Source of the DNA: an uncultured Pseudomonadota bacterium
Lineage (GTDB): Bacteria; Pseudomonadota; Gammaproteobacteria; Burkholderiales; Methylophilaceae
Reading direction: 5' to 3'
DNA length: 47,340 bases
Assembly: GCA_903876765.1 (NCBI GenBank)
Contig: CAIRBH010000034.1
Location: forward strand, 1 to 47,340
The notes under the pieces were generated by a model. The model made no database searches. It was not told where the DNA came from and was given only the letters and a program-made list of their open reading frames with translations. Both the position numbers and the translations under genes were made by a program. Below, one piece after another: positions 16,037 to 23,904 of the stretch (position 1 is its first letter; every line of letters starts with the position of its first letter).

Positions 16037-16713
16037 GCGCTAGCCTGTTGTAAATGAGCGGGGATAAAACGATTGCCTAATTCTCGGAAAATATCACCGT
16101 AAAGTCTGTAGAAATCTTTAGCGCTACGAATTAATAAATCACGTGTGTTTTCGTCTTCTATTTGATTGACTAAGTTTTCATAAAACTCAGTGTGACCAAC
16201 ATCGAGTGAGCCATGTGAAGTCAGGTAAGTAAAAGCCTTATTAGGTAAATTAAGACTGGTTTGTAAGGACTGGCCAGCTTGCGTCGCAAGTGCAACGCTA
16301 GTGCCTTCTAGTACCAACACCATGCCCAAGAACCCGACAGGATTGACACGATTAATCATGTCATAGGCATAGGCCACCATGATTTCAGTGGCAAAGCTTG
16401 CCGTACCATTTCTCACAACTTCCTTATCTCCGCCGCAGGCGGCAATGTCGTTTAATATCCATTCTTGATGCCCAAGCTCCTCTTCAATGTACTCGGCAAT
16501 GCCGTTTCTCAGCCATTCGTATTTTTCGGGCAATTTTGCCCCACAGTTCATTAATAGTGGTGTGGTGTGTTTGACGTGGTGATATGCCTCAGTCAAAAAA
16601 GCGATATAAGCATCTAAGCTCACTTGGCCAACCGCCCCCGCCTTAATCAAGGGCAAGTTAAATAGCTGTTCGCGCTCTAGAGTCGTTGCATCTAATAATT
16701 GTTTATAAAACAT
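16033..16713 (-). CDS. heme-oxygenase-like diiron oxidase candidate (TenA/PqqC fold)
   Basis: A 226-residue all-helical protein. Candidate metal ligands are E42 and H45/H46/H49 (TEAYHHVKHT), E79 and H82 (EEELGHQEW), and D171, H174 and E177 (SLDVGHTEFYENL). This E..H, E-x-x-H, D-x-x-H-x-x-E spacing is that of heme-oxygenase-like diiron oxidases such as UndA rather than thiaminase TenA. Those enzymes act on fatty acids or amino acids with O2. It overlaps the ligase gene by 11 bases and the SDR by 4, so all three are tightly coupled. The reaction is unknown. Confidence 0.78.
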   Translation of the reverse strand: MFYKQLLDATTLEREQLFNLPLIKAGAVGQVSLDAYIAFLTEAYHHVKHTTPLLMNCGAKLPEKYEWLRNGIAEYIEEELGHQEWILNDIAACGGDKEVVRNGTASFATEIMVAYAYDMINRVNPVGFLGMVLVLEGTSVALATQAGQSLQTSLNLPNKAFTYLTSHGSLDVGHTEFYENLVNQIEDENTRDLLIRSAKDFYRLYGDIFRELGNRFIPAHLQQASA

Positions 16714-18211
16714 GGTCTAGCCTTTCTTCGTAAAATGCTTCTATTTCAGTTTGATACTGCTGATAAATTGCTTCTCTTTTGATGCGAAAGTTTGCCGTTG
16801 CTAAACCATTTTGTAAGGTGAATGGCTCGCTGGCTAATACCCATTTTTTTACTTGAGCGTAATCAGGCAGCGATTGATTGATAGACAGCGCAATGCCATG
16901 AAGGTCTTGTATTCTGATTGAGCCATTTGTCACAATGACTGCAACATTAAATGGTTTGGCTTCGCCAAAAATTGCAGCTTGAAAAATTATGGGGTGGTTA
17001 GTCAGTGCTCTTTCTACCCACTCTGGTGAGACATTTCTACCAAAAGAGGTGATGAATACATTTTTCTTTCGGCCAGTAATGAACAAATAGCCATCCTCAT
17101 CTATATAGCCAATATCGCCGGTCGCAAAATAGTCTTGTTTGAGAGATTTCTCAGCATGGGTATAGCCTAGCAATTGGCAACCTTTTACAAAAATTTCACC
17201 ATCTTTTTGAATGCGTAAGCTGATATGAGGTAAAGGTTTGCCAACACTACCTTGCTTGTTGGCTTGCAAGGTGTTGAGTGATACTACAGAAGCACATTCT
17301 GATAAACCATAGCCTTCATAAACAGGTATGCCATATTGTTTTGCTTGGTTGAGTAGCGTTGGTGGTACGAGTGCGCCGCCTACCGCCACAAACCTTAATG
17401 GCTCAGAGATGCTGATACCAAGCTCACAAGCTACTAATACGCCACGTAATAACTCAGGCGTTAAAATTAATGTAGTCGCTTGTGCTTGGTTAATTGCACC
17501 TAACATTTTTTCAAAATCAACTTTAGATGATCCTGAAAAGCCAATTTCTGCTAGTGGCATTACACAAACACGCGCTCCTGCCATGAGAGGTACGTAAATG
17601 CCCGCGATATTTTCAAGCAGTGTAGCCAATGGCAATAGGCATAAATGTATGTCGCTTGTAGAGGCTTGGGTCGCTTGCTTTAATGATGCGGCGACTTTGC
17701 ATATTGCTTCTTGAGATAAACATACGCCTTTGGGTGTACCTGTAGTGCCAGAGGTATAGGTTATTTTTGCAGTATTCGTTGGCAAGTGGCTTGCTGTTGC
17801 TGAAAAGGTAAACTTTGTTAAAGTTTTACCTGAAATGACGACTTCACCTTTTGATAATATTAATTTTGAATGTGTATTGAGCAGAAATTCAATACGTGCA
17901 GTTTGGTCCGTAATAATTGAGTTTTGACCTGAATCATTAATGGTATGAAGGATTTGTTCGTCTGAAAAGAAACTCGGTATCGGGATGCAAGTAATATTTA
18001 AATGTAAGCAGGCTAAATCTAAAACAATCCAAGCAGGGCTGTTATCTAATAACAAGCCTACTACATCATGGTTAGTTAAATCTTGTGACGCGCTTTTCAC
18101 CAAGCGCATTAATTCAGAATAAGTTAAAAAGACGCTGTTCTCTTGTATAGCTGGCGCATCAGGCACTTGCAAGCTGACATGATGAATAAGCTCAAAAATA
18201 GGTGATTTCAT
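16703..18211 (-). CDS. AMP-binding acyl-CoA synthetase-like ligase
   Basis: A 502-residue ANL-superfamily enzyme. The ATP-phosphate loop ITYTSGTTGTPKGVCLS lies near residues 149-165. Then come YEGYGLSECASVVSLN (A5), YFATGDIGYIDEDGYLFITGR (A7/A8) and the Lys region ATANFRIKREAIYQQY near the C terminus. The form of these motifs is that of long-chain fatty acyl-CoA/AMP ligases. It probably activates a fatty acid for the neighbouring oxidase, SDR and hemolysin-family protein. It lies 8 bases downstream of the hemolysin-family gene. Confidence 0.88.
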   Translation of the reverse strand: MKSPIFELIHHVSLQVPDAPAIQENSVFLTYSELMRLVKSASQDLTNHDVVGLLLDNSPAWIVLDLACLHLNITCIPIPSFFSDEQILHTINDSGQNSIITDQTARIEFLLNTHSKLILSKGEVVISGKTLTKFTFSATASHLPTNTAKITYTSGTTGTPKGVCLSQEAICKVAASLKQATQASTSDIHLCLLPLATLLENIAGIYVPLMAGARVCVMPLAEIGFSGSSKVDFEKMLGAINQAQATTLILTPELLRGVLVACELGISISEPLRFVAVGGALVPPTLLNQAKQYGIPVYEGYGLSECASVVSLNTLQANKQGSVGKPLPHISLRIQKDGEIFVKGCQLLGYTHAEKSLKQDYFATGDIGYIDEDGYLFITGRKKNVFITSFGRNVSPEWVERALTNHPIIFQAAIFGEAKPFNVAVIVTNGSIRIQDLHGIALSINQSLPDYAQVKKWVLASEPFTLQNGLATANFRIKREAIYQQYQTEIEAFYEERLDHVL

Positions 18212-18219
18212 TCTAAAAA

Positions 18220-18885
18220 TTATCTAACTTGAAAAATTCTTTTTATTGCCATCACCTCAGGTTTTTCTTCGTAATAGCTACCCCAGCCGCTACGTTCATT
18301 TAGAGGAATCGCCTCAATGCTTGCTTGACCTAGGCTTAATACTGGAATGTTGAGTTTGATTAGCGCATTTTTTAAGGTGCGAATGCCAGTAAACACAGCC
18401 CAATCTGTATTGGTTTGATGTAAATATAAATTGATGCTAGCCAGCAAACAGCGGATATTTTCTGGTCGGGCAACGGCCAAATTACCTATTTCTGTAATGG
18501 CTGAACGAGACACTGCGTTACCTTCAATGTTTGAAATGGTGTTTTCAATGTTGAATTGTAAGTAACGCTCTAGAAATAATGGCTCCTGATCTGCTTTTCT
18601 TAAACCACATACCGCCATTAGCATGCCATCTTGTTCACTTAACGCCATAAGGTCTGGCATGAAGTATTGAATTTCTGCATCATGCGAACGTTTAAACAGT
18701 GTTTTTACAAACCGTTCTAATTTGACTCTTTCTTGTGAGGCATTATCATGCATCGTGACTGTGATGTCGCCAGCGCTGTGCAAGGCGATATTATTTCTTT
18801 TGCTAGTCTGTGAGGGAAAGCGATTAAGAGCTAAGGCGTTTAAATTATATGCGCTGTCTTCTAATGAAAATCTATTGGCTAGCAT
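18220..18885 (-). CDS. thermostable hemolysin family protein (T_hemolysin)
   Basis: A 221-residue protein matching the thermostable hemolysin family. The hallmarks are AITEIGNLAVARPENIRCLL, WAVFTGIRTLKNALIKLNIPVLSLG and the C-terminal RSGWGSYYEEKPEVMAI. The family name comes from a Vibrio hemolysin, but many members have a GNAT/autoinducer-synthase-like look and lie beside ligase and oxidase genes, so a biosynthetic acyltransferase role is more likely here. AAGGA sits 8 bases before the ATG. It heads a five-gene operon behind a sigma-54 promoter ending 34 bases upstream. Confidence 0.85.
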   Translation of the reverse strand: MLANRFSLEDSAYNLNALALNRFPSQTSKRNNIALHSAGDITVTMHDNASQERVKLERFVKTLFKRSHDAEIQYFMPDLMALSEQDGMLMAVCGLRKADQEPLFLERYLQFNIENTISNIEGNAVSRSAITEIGNLAVARPENIRCLLASINLYLHQTNTDWAVFTGIRTLKNALIKLNIPVLSLGQASIEAIPLNERSGWGSYYEEKPEVMAIKRIFQVR

Positions 18886-18919
18886 TGCAGTATCCTTAAG
18901 AATTGCTTAGATAAGGATG

Positions 18920-18935
18920 TGCAATTCTTATGCCA
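18920..18935 (-). promoter_or_regulatory. sigma-54 promoter of the hemolysin-family operon
   Basis: The minus strand reads TGGCATAAGAATTGCA, matching TGGCAY-N5-TTGCA with GG-N10-GC spacing. Transcription should start near 18909, leaving about 24 bases with the AAGGA ribosome site before the ATG at 18885. It differs from the cytochrome-operon promoter (13260-13275) at one base only. Confidence 0.9.
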
Positions 18936-19011
18936 TAGATTTATCGCGGTTTAAAAGGCTTAAAAGGGAGTTTTTCTCAAGAATGCTGTATTTTTTGCGA
19001 GAATATAGAAT

Positions 19012-19043
19012 ATGTGCGCAATTTTTTCATGCAAAAATTGCAG
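19012..19043 (-). promoter_or_regulatory. probable enhancer (UAS) for the sigma-54 promoter of the hemolysin-family operon
   Basis: A 32-bp element beginning ATGTGCGCAA and ending AATTGCAG, 76 bases from the end of the sigma-54 promoter. It is 26/32 identical without gaps to 13353-13384. It contains a perfect dyad TGCAA-AAA-TTGCA (19030-19042). Matching sequence and spacing at two sigma-54 promoters argue for one shared activator. Confidence 0.7.
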
Positions 19044-19054
19044 GGTTTTCAGTT

Positions 19055-19543
19055 TTATTCTGAACACTGTAAGGCAGGAGGTGCTTGCAGAAAAGTACCG
19101 CTAGCAGAAATCCAAGCAACTGATTTTACTGAGTCGGTTAATTTGCAGGCGTTAATATAGGCAATAGCGCCAGGTGTAATTTCTACAAATTTTATCGCAG
19201 CATCCTCAGATGCTACGACATGAGGTGGCGTAATTCCATGATAATAAGCCTCATTCCAATATTCTGATTGTGCTTCAGGTGAGCCGCCTAGAACGTTGTT
19301 GGTGAATTGCTTTCTAACAACATGAGACGACGTTAAATTGATAGGAATAATGCGACTACCTTCTCCTATATAAAGCTTTTTACGTAAATAGATGAGCGAT
19401 AACTCACCTTTGTCTAATTTTTGAATTTTGCTTGCTTTTGGTGTAATAACTGCAATCACATCGCTTTCTGCATGCGTTATATTTGCATAGATGCATAATA
19501 CGGAAAACAACCCAACCAATTGATTTATAAGAATTTTTTTCAT
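19055..19543 (-). CDS. small PstS-like periplasmic binding protein
   Basis: A 162-residue exported protein with an N-terminal signal (to about residue 25). It has the motifs of short phosphate-binding-like proteins: ELSLIYLRKKLYIGEGSRIIPINL, then VRKQFTNNVLGGSPEAQSEYW, and ITPGAIAYINAC. Such small SBP-like proteins often stand beside an outer-membrane protein and a histidine kinase, not with an ABC permease, and none is present here. It follows the porin gene by 10 bases. A sensing or accessory role for the nearby kinase is inferred. Confidence 0.8.
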   Translation of the reverse strand: MKKILINQLVGLFSVLCIYANITHAESDVIAVITPKASKIQKLDKGELSLIYLRKKLYIGEGSRIIPINLTSSHVVRKQFTNNVLGGSPEAQSEYWNEAYYHGITPPHVVASEDAAIKFVEITPGAIAYINACKLTDSVKSVAWISASGTFLQAPPALQCSE

Positions 19544-19553
19544 TGGCTGACGA

Positions 19554-20555
19554 TTAAAATAAAAGTGAAAAAGAGGTAATCAGGCCTTTGGGTGCCTCAG
19601 AGAGCTCTCCACTCCCCCCCACATATTCAATTTTGAATATCTGACCAATGGTTCTTTTCCAAGCAGCGCCTACAAGCCAGCGACTGGTATTATCTACTTG
19701 TGGCATTTGTATCGCATCTAACCTTGTAATCGCGTACCAATTATTAGTAATAGGTGCAACAACTTGTACATAACCTCCGCTACCACTAGTGTTACCGCTG
19801 TTAATGTAGCGCTGAAATGCTTCTGCGCTAAGTTCCCAGCCATTAATCTTAGTTTGAAAGTCGAGGCCAATCATTCTGTATTTGTTGTCAATAGGCGTAA
19901 GCTCATTAAATTCTAATAAAGATAAACCTAAACTTGCTTCTCCAGAAAGTGAAACGTGAATGCCTTTTAAATTCTCGGCATCACCTAAATTTCGTTCTTT
20001 ATCTTCATTTTTTAATGCTTCTACGTAGACAGAATAATCAATTATTTTTGTATCAATAGATTTAGATCCAAAAAGCATGACACCATTGGTTGATTGAGGG
20101 AAAAGTCTTGTGGTTGCTAATGGTCTTGTTGTGGTCCAAACCAGGGGGTCGGCATGGATGAGGTTCCAATGGCCGACAGGGGTAAAAAAACGACCAGTTC
20201 TTAAATTGAGATTTTCCGATAAATTATAATCAACATACAAGCGCTCTAAATTCAACTTAGCTTGATTCACTGTTAATTTAGAATCTGACTCCCAGTAAAG
20301 CGGTTTCTCCAATTCCAGTTCGGAGAACAAGCGCCAACGGCTATCTCCCTCCCAGCCTAAAAATAAGCTGAGATTTTGTAAACCCAACTCTTTGTTGCCG
20401 TCGGGGTGCATGTTGGCTTTAGCTGCGGCATAGCCTCCTAGGGTAAATCCGTCTATGGTGTTCGTAGCCATTGTTTCTGCATGAGCAGACAATGGCATAC
20501 TAAGTAAAATGGCATATACTAGCCAAGACTGTAAAAGTGCTGAAATTTTTCGCAT
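19554..20555 (-). CDS. outer-membrane porin-like beta-barrel
   Basis: A 333-residue protein from the ATG at 20555. Its signal peptide ends around SAHA (about residue 26). The mature part begins with DGFTLGGYAAAKANMH and shows alternating strands such as LNLERLYVDYNLSENLNLRTGRFFTPVGHWN. It ends SFSLLF with the terminal Phe typical of outer-membrane barrels. An in-frame ATG at 20603 is rejected because it lies within the 20588-20602 palindrome region and would spoil the signal peptide. It is co-transcribed with the PstS-like gene and divergent from the kinase. Confidence 0.8.
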   Translation of the reverse strand: MRKISALLQSWLVYAILLSMPLSAHAETMATNTIDGFTLGGYAAAKANMHPDGNKELGLQNLSLFLGWEGDSRWRLFSELELEKPLYWESDSKLTVNQAKLNLERLYVDYNLSENLNLRTGRFFTPVGHWNLIHADPLVWTTTRPLATTRLFPQSTNGVMLFGSKSIDTKIIDYSVYVEALKNEDKERNLGDAENLKGIHVSLSGEASLGLSLLEFNELTPIDNKYRMIGLDFQTKINGWELSAEAFQRYINSGNTSGSGGYVQVVAPITNNWYAITRLDAIQMPQVDNTSRWLVGAAWKRTIGQIFKIEYVGGSGELSEAPKGLITSFSLLF

Positions 20556-20575
20556 CAGATCAACTTTCAATAATG

Positions 20576-20591
20576 TGGTATTAATTTTGCA
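20576..20591 (+). promoter_or_regulatory. possible sigma-54 promoter upstream of the kinase gene
   Basis: The sequence TGGTATTAATTTTGCA keeps GG-N10-GC and the TTGCA half but has T in place of both C residues of the -24 block. It would place the start of transcription near 20602, about 43 bases before the kinase ATG. No copy of the 32-bp enhancer is seen nearby. Weak candidate. Confidence 0.35.
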
Positions 20592-20602
20592 TACAGTATG
20601 CA
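20588..20602. repeat. 15-bp perfect palindrome in the divergent porin/kinase spacer
   Basis: TGCATAC-A-GTATGCA is a perfect 7-bp inverted repeat around one base. It lies between the divergent porin and kinase genes and overlaps the -12 part of the possible sigma-54 site. It is a likely operator for one or both directions; the binding protein is unknown. Confidence 0.5.
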
Positions 20603-20644
20603 TATCTTTATGATTAAACCGGTTAAATATAATTTATAAATCTA

Positions 20645-22342
20645 ATGTTTTTTTTAAAAAACTTATCAGTCAAACAACTTTTGCTAAGCACATTTATGCT
20701 TGCTGTGCTTATTCCTAGCATTACGATTGCGACTTTGGCATTTGTTGAAGCAAGAAACGTGCTTGAATTTGAAATTAAGCATGATTTAAATACACGTGCT
20801 ATTGCTGCAATGGACGAAATTGATCGCATGGTGTTTGAGCGATTGCAAAATGTAGCCTCTTGGAGTCAGCTTGAGGTGATGCAAGATGCTAGGATTGGCG
20901 ATATTGATAAGCGACTTTCCACCTTTTTAACCGATCTAAAAAACAATTACAGCGGGGTATATAGTGGATTATATGTGATTGACCAGCGAAACAAAATTAT
21001 TTCTAGTAGTGAGTCTAGTGCAATCAATCAAACGCTTAAGCTCACGGACCGCTGGGAACAAGTCTCACTCAATACCACTCATCTTGATTTATATTCGATT
21101 AGAGATGAGAAACTTCCCATTTCCACTATGATTAGTAATGAATTTGGCGCAACACAACCTTATTATTTAGTTGTCTACTTTAATCAGCAGCAATTAAAAC
21201 AAGTTTTGAATCATGCGATTGCAGGACGATCCGCTGTTATTTTAAGAGATAGCCATCATAAAGTTATTGCTAATACAGCGCTTCTGCAAGAAGGCGACTA
21301 TGATCAAACCATTAAAGCCAATGCATTATCTGAAGGATTTAGAAGTTTTAAAAGTCTAAATTGGCAACTGGAAATTATTAAGTATAGGAATGATGTCCTT
21401 GCGCCAATTAAACAAATGGGTTTAATCATTCTAGCCTTGTCCACCATGATTTTGCTGATTTCATTCTTGGTTGCTATTCCGGTGGCTAAGCATATTACTA
21501 AGCCAATTTCAAAACTAACAATTTTTGCTAAAAACTTTGTATCTTCAGGAGTTCAATCTAAGCCTCCTGAAGGCGGTCCAGTAGAAATTAAAGAAATGAC
21601 GGCAGCTTTTACTAGCATGATTGCTAATTTGGAAAAGTCTCAAGAAAATCTCACTCGTGCGGCTAAATTGGCGGTAGTTGGTGAAATGGCCGCAGCGATG
21701 AGTCACGAAGTAAGAACGCCATTAGGCATTATTCGTTCTTCTGCTCAGGTATTAATGCGTGAGCCGCAGCTCACAAAAGAAGGCAGGGAAGTATGTGGTT
21801 TTGTAGTCAGCGAAACTGAGCGTCTTAATAAACTGGTAACTACCTTAATTGATGCAGCAAAGCCAAGAGCTCTAGATTTAAGGCCTAATGATATTATTCA
21901 GTTGGTAAAACATACAATTGCATTATTGCAAGCTGAGGCAGTAAAGAAAAATATTCGGCTACATTTTGAAGCATCTACTGTTTTAAATGAATTGATATTA
22001 AATATCGATGCAGAGCAAATGACACAGGTCTTATTAAACTTGCTTTTGAATGCCATTCAAATACTTCCAGAAGGAGGTCAAGTTTGGGTGGCTATTAGTA
22101 ATATGCAGTCGCATATACAAATAAGCGTTGCTGATAATGGCGTTGGCATTCCTGAGGATAAGCGCAATCATGTGTTCGATCCATTTTTTTCCCAGCGAGC
22201 TGGCGGTATAGGCTTGGGCTTGGCTATCGTTAGACAGATTGTGTATGCGCATTTTGGTGAAATTTTTGTGCAAGAAAGTCCTCAACATGGTGCAGAATTT
22301 ATTATTAGACTGCCACATTTAAACAACAACCATGAAATTTAA
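20645..22342 (+). CDS. membrane sensor histidine kinase, AtoS/ZraS-like
   Basis: A 565-residue kinase. TM1 lies near residues 10-34 and TM2 near 257-280, enclosing a ~220-residue extracytoplasmic Cache-like sensor. HAMP starts with PVAKHITKPISKL. HisKA has H354 (GEMAAAMSHEVRTPLGIIRSS). The ATPase part has NLLLNAIQILPEGG, DNGVGIPED and GGIGLGLAIVRQI. This compact form is that of kinases paired with NtrC-family activators. The activator gene follows 12 bases later. The adjacent porin and PstS-like genes suggest it senses something at the envelope. Confidence 0.93.
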   Translation: MFFLKNLSVKQLLLSTFMLAVLIPSITIATLAFVEARNVLEFEIKHDLNTRAIAAMDEIDRMVFERLQNVASWSQLEVMQDARIGDIDKRLSTFLTDLKNNYSGVYSGLYVIDQRNKIISSSESSAINQTLKLTDRWEQVSLNTTHLDLYSIRDEKLPISTMISNEFGATQPYYLVVYFNQQQLKQVLNHAIAGRSAVILRDSHHKVIANTALLQEGDYDQTIKANALSEGFRSFKSLNWQLEIIKYRNDVLAPIKQMGLIILALSTMILLISFLVAIPVAKHITKPISKLTIFAKNFVSSGVQSKPPEGGPVEIKEMTAAFTSMIANLEKSQENLTRAAKLAVVGEMAAAMSHEVRTPLGIIRSSAQVLMREPQLTKEGREVCGFVVSETERLNKLVTTLIDAAKPRALDLRPNDIIQLVKHTIALLQAEAVKKNIRLHFEASTVLNELILNIDAEQMTQVLLNLLLNAIQILPEGGQVWVAISNMQSHIQISVADNGVGIPEDKRNHVFDPFFSQRAGGIGLGLAIVRQIVYAHFGEIFVQESPQHGAEFIIRLPHLNNNHEI

Positions 22343-22354
22343 ACGATTTTTATA

Positions 22355-23731
22355 ATGAATAATTTGAAAAGAATTCTTGCTGTCGATGACGAATCTAGTA
22401 TGCGTCGACTTTTAGAAATCAGCCTAAAGCAGGCTGGTTATGAGCCTATACTCGCAGCCGATGGGTTTGAAGCACTGTCAATTTTGCGTAAAGGTGGTAT
22501 AGACCTTGTTGTAAGTGATTTACACATGCCAGGCATGGATGGTTTGCGTTTATTCAAAAAGATGAACGAGGAAGGCTTACAAATCCCCGTTATTATTGTG
22601 ACTGCAAAAGGTGAAGTTAGTAGCGCTGTAGAGGCGATGAAGCTAGGGGCTTCTGATTATATTCAGCGGCCGTTTGATTTAGAAGCGTTAGAAATTGCGA
22701 TTGAAAAAGCATTATCAGTCTCACGGCTTAAAGTAGAAAATGCTTTTTTGAAAGAGGAAACGCAACAAGCAGATAATTTATTAATCGGCAATAGCCTTGC
22801 CATGCAAAAGGTGAAAGAGCTTATTTTACAAGTAGCGCCAGAGAAGGCGACGGCATTCTTGGTCGGAGAAACTGGCACAGGTAAAGAGTTGGTTGCACAG
22901 GCGATTCATCAAAATTCAACACGACAAAATGCGCTATTCGTGGCGCTTAACTGTGCGGCTATCCCGGCAGAAATGATAGAATCAGAACTGTTTGGCCACG
23001 AGAGAGGTGCTTTTACCGGGGCAGTTAAAGAACGGATTGGTAAGTTTGAAATCGCAGATGGTGGAACACTATTCTTGGATGAAATTACCGAAATGCCAAT
23101 TGCTCTGCAAGCCAAGCTGCTGCGTGTTTTGCAAGAAAGTGTAGTTGAGCGACTTGGCAGTAATTTTACGATTAATGTCGATGTTAGAATTATTGCAGCG
23201 ACTAACCGTAACCCGATTGATGCAATTAAAGAAGGGAAGTTGCGTGAGGATTTGTATTATCGTTTGAATGTGTTTCAAATCAAAATTCCGTGTTTGTATG
23301 AGCGTTATGGTGACATCCCTCTGCTTACCAAATACTTTTTGGCGAGCAAGAAAAAAGAAATATCGGATGATGCGTTGCATGTTCTTACAGACTATCGTTG
23401 GCCTGGTAATGTACGTGAACTTGAGAATGTACTAGAACGCGCAGCAATTATCTGTAAGAACAGCATGATTGAAGTTGCTGACTTGCCTATAGATATTCAA
23501 TCTAAGGTTATAACTGATATTGCTGATCCAGCAAAATCAGCTGCTAGCTTACATCTTCTTGCTGTAGAAACTTCACTTTCTATTCCTGCTGCTACTAGCT
23601 TATTAGAGAAGCAAATGATTGCTGAAGCATTAAGCCGAACTAAAGGCAATAAAAGCAAAGCTGCTAAGCTTTTAGAAATAAGTGAACGAACGCTTTGGTA
23701 CAAAGTGCGTGAATACAATATTGTTGATTAG
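22355..23731 (+). CDS. NtrC-family sigma-54-dependent response regulator
   Basis: A 458-residue activator. The receiver has D11/D12 and phospho-acceptor D55 (LVVSDLHMPGMDG). The AAA+ domain has Walker A VGETGTGKELVA, the sigma-54-contacting GAFTGA loop (ERGAFTGAVKE) and Walker B GGTLFLDEI. The C terminus is a Fis-type helix-turn-helix (RTKGNKSKAAKLLEISERTLWYKV, residues near 430-453). Odd: the invariant receiver Lys of the K-P motif is Arg here (DYIQRPF, near residue 105). Two sigma-54 promoters with matching enhancers at 13.3 and 19.0 kb are its likely targets. Confidence 0.95.
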   Translation: MNNLKRILAVDDESSMRRLLEISLKQAGYEPILAADGFEALSILRKGGIDLVVSDLHMPGMDGLRLFKKMNEEGLQIPVIIVTAKGEVSSAVEAMKLGASDYIQRPFDLEALEIAIEKALSVSRLKVENAFLKEETQQADNLLIGNSLAMQKVKELILQVAPEKATAFLVGETGTGKELVAQAIHQNSTRQNALFVALNCAAIPAEMIESELFGHERGAFTGAVKERIGKFEIADGGTLFLDEITEMPIALQAKLLRVLQESVVERLGSNFTINVDVRIIAATNRNPIDAIKEGKLREDLYYRLNVFQIKIPCLYERYGDIPLLTKYFLASKKKEISDDALHVLTDYRWPGNVRELENVLERAAIICKNSMIEVADLPIDIQSKVITDIADPAKSAASLHLLAVETSLSIPAATSLLEKQMIAEALSRTKGNKSKAAKLLEISERTLWYKVREYNIVD

Positions 23732-23806
23732 ATTAGTAACTTTGATATTAATTTAAATTGAAGTGAGCTTAATCAATTAGTACTAGCAAAATAATCTAAA
23801 TGCTTC

Positions 23807-23834
23807 TTGTGGCATTGGCAATTTTAGGTATACT
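23807..23834 (+). promoter_or_regulatory. possible sigma-70 promoter for the polyamine cluster
   Basis: TTGTGG (23807-23812) and TATACT (23829-23834) are 16 bases apart. TATACT occurs twice in overlap (again at 23834-23839). About 70 bases separate it from the puuD ATG at 23905. The -35 match is only moderate. Confidence 0.35.
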
Positions 23835-23904
23835 ATACTAAACATGATAGCCGGATAGTTTTCGGTACGCTTTACTCAACTTTACAAATTGAAACTTGTC
23901 ATTC

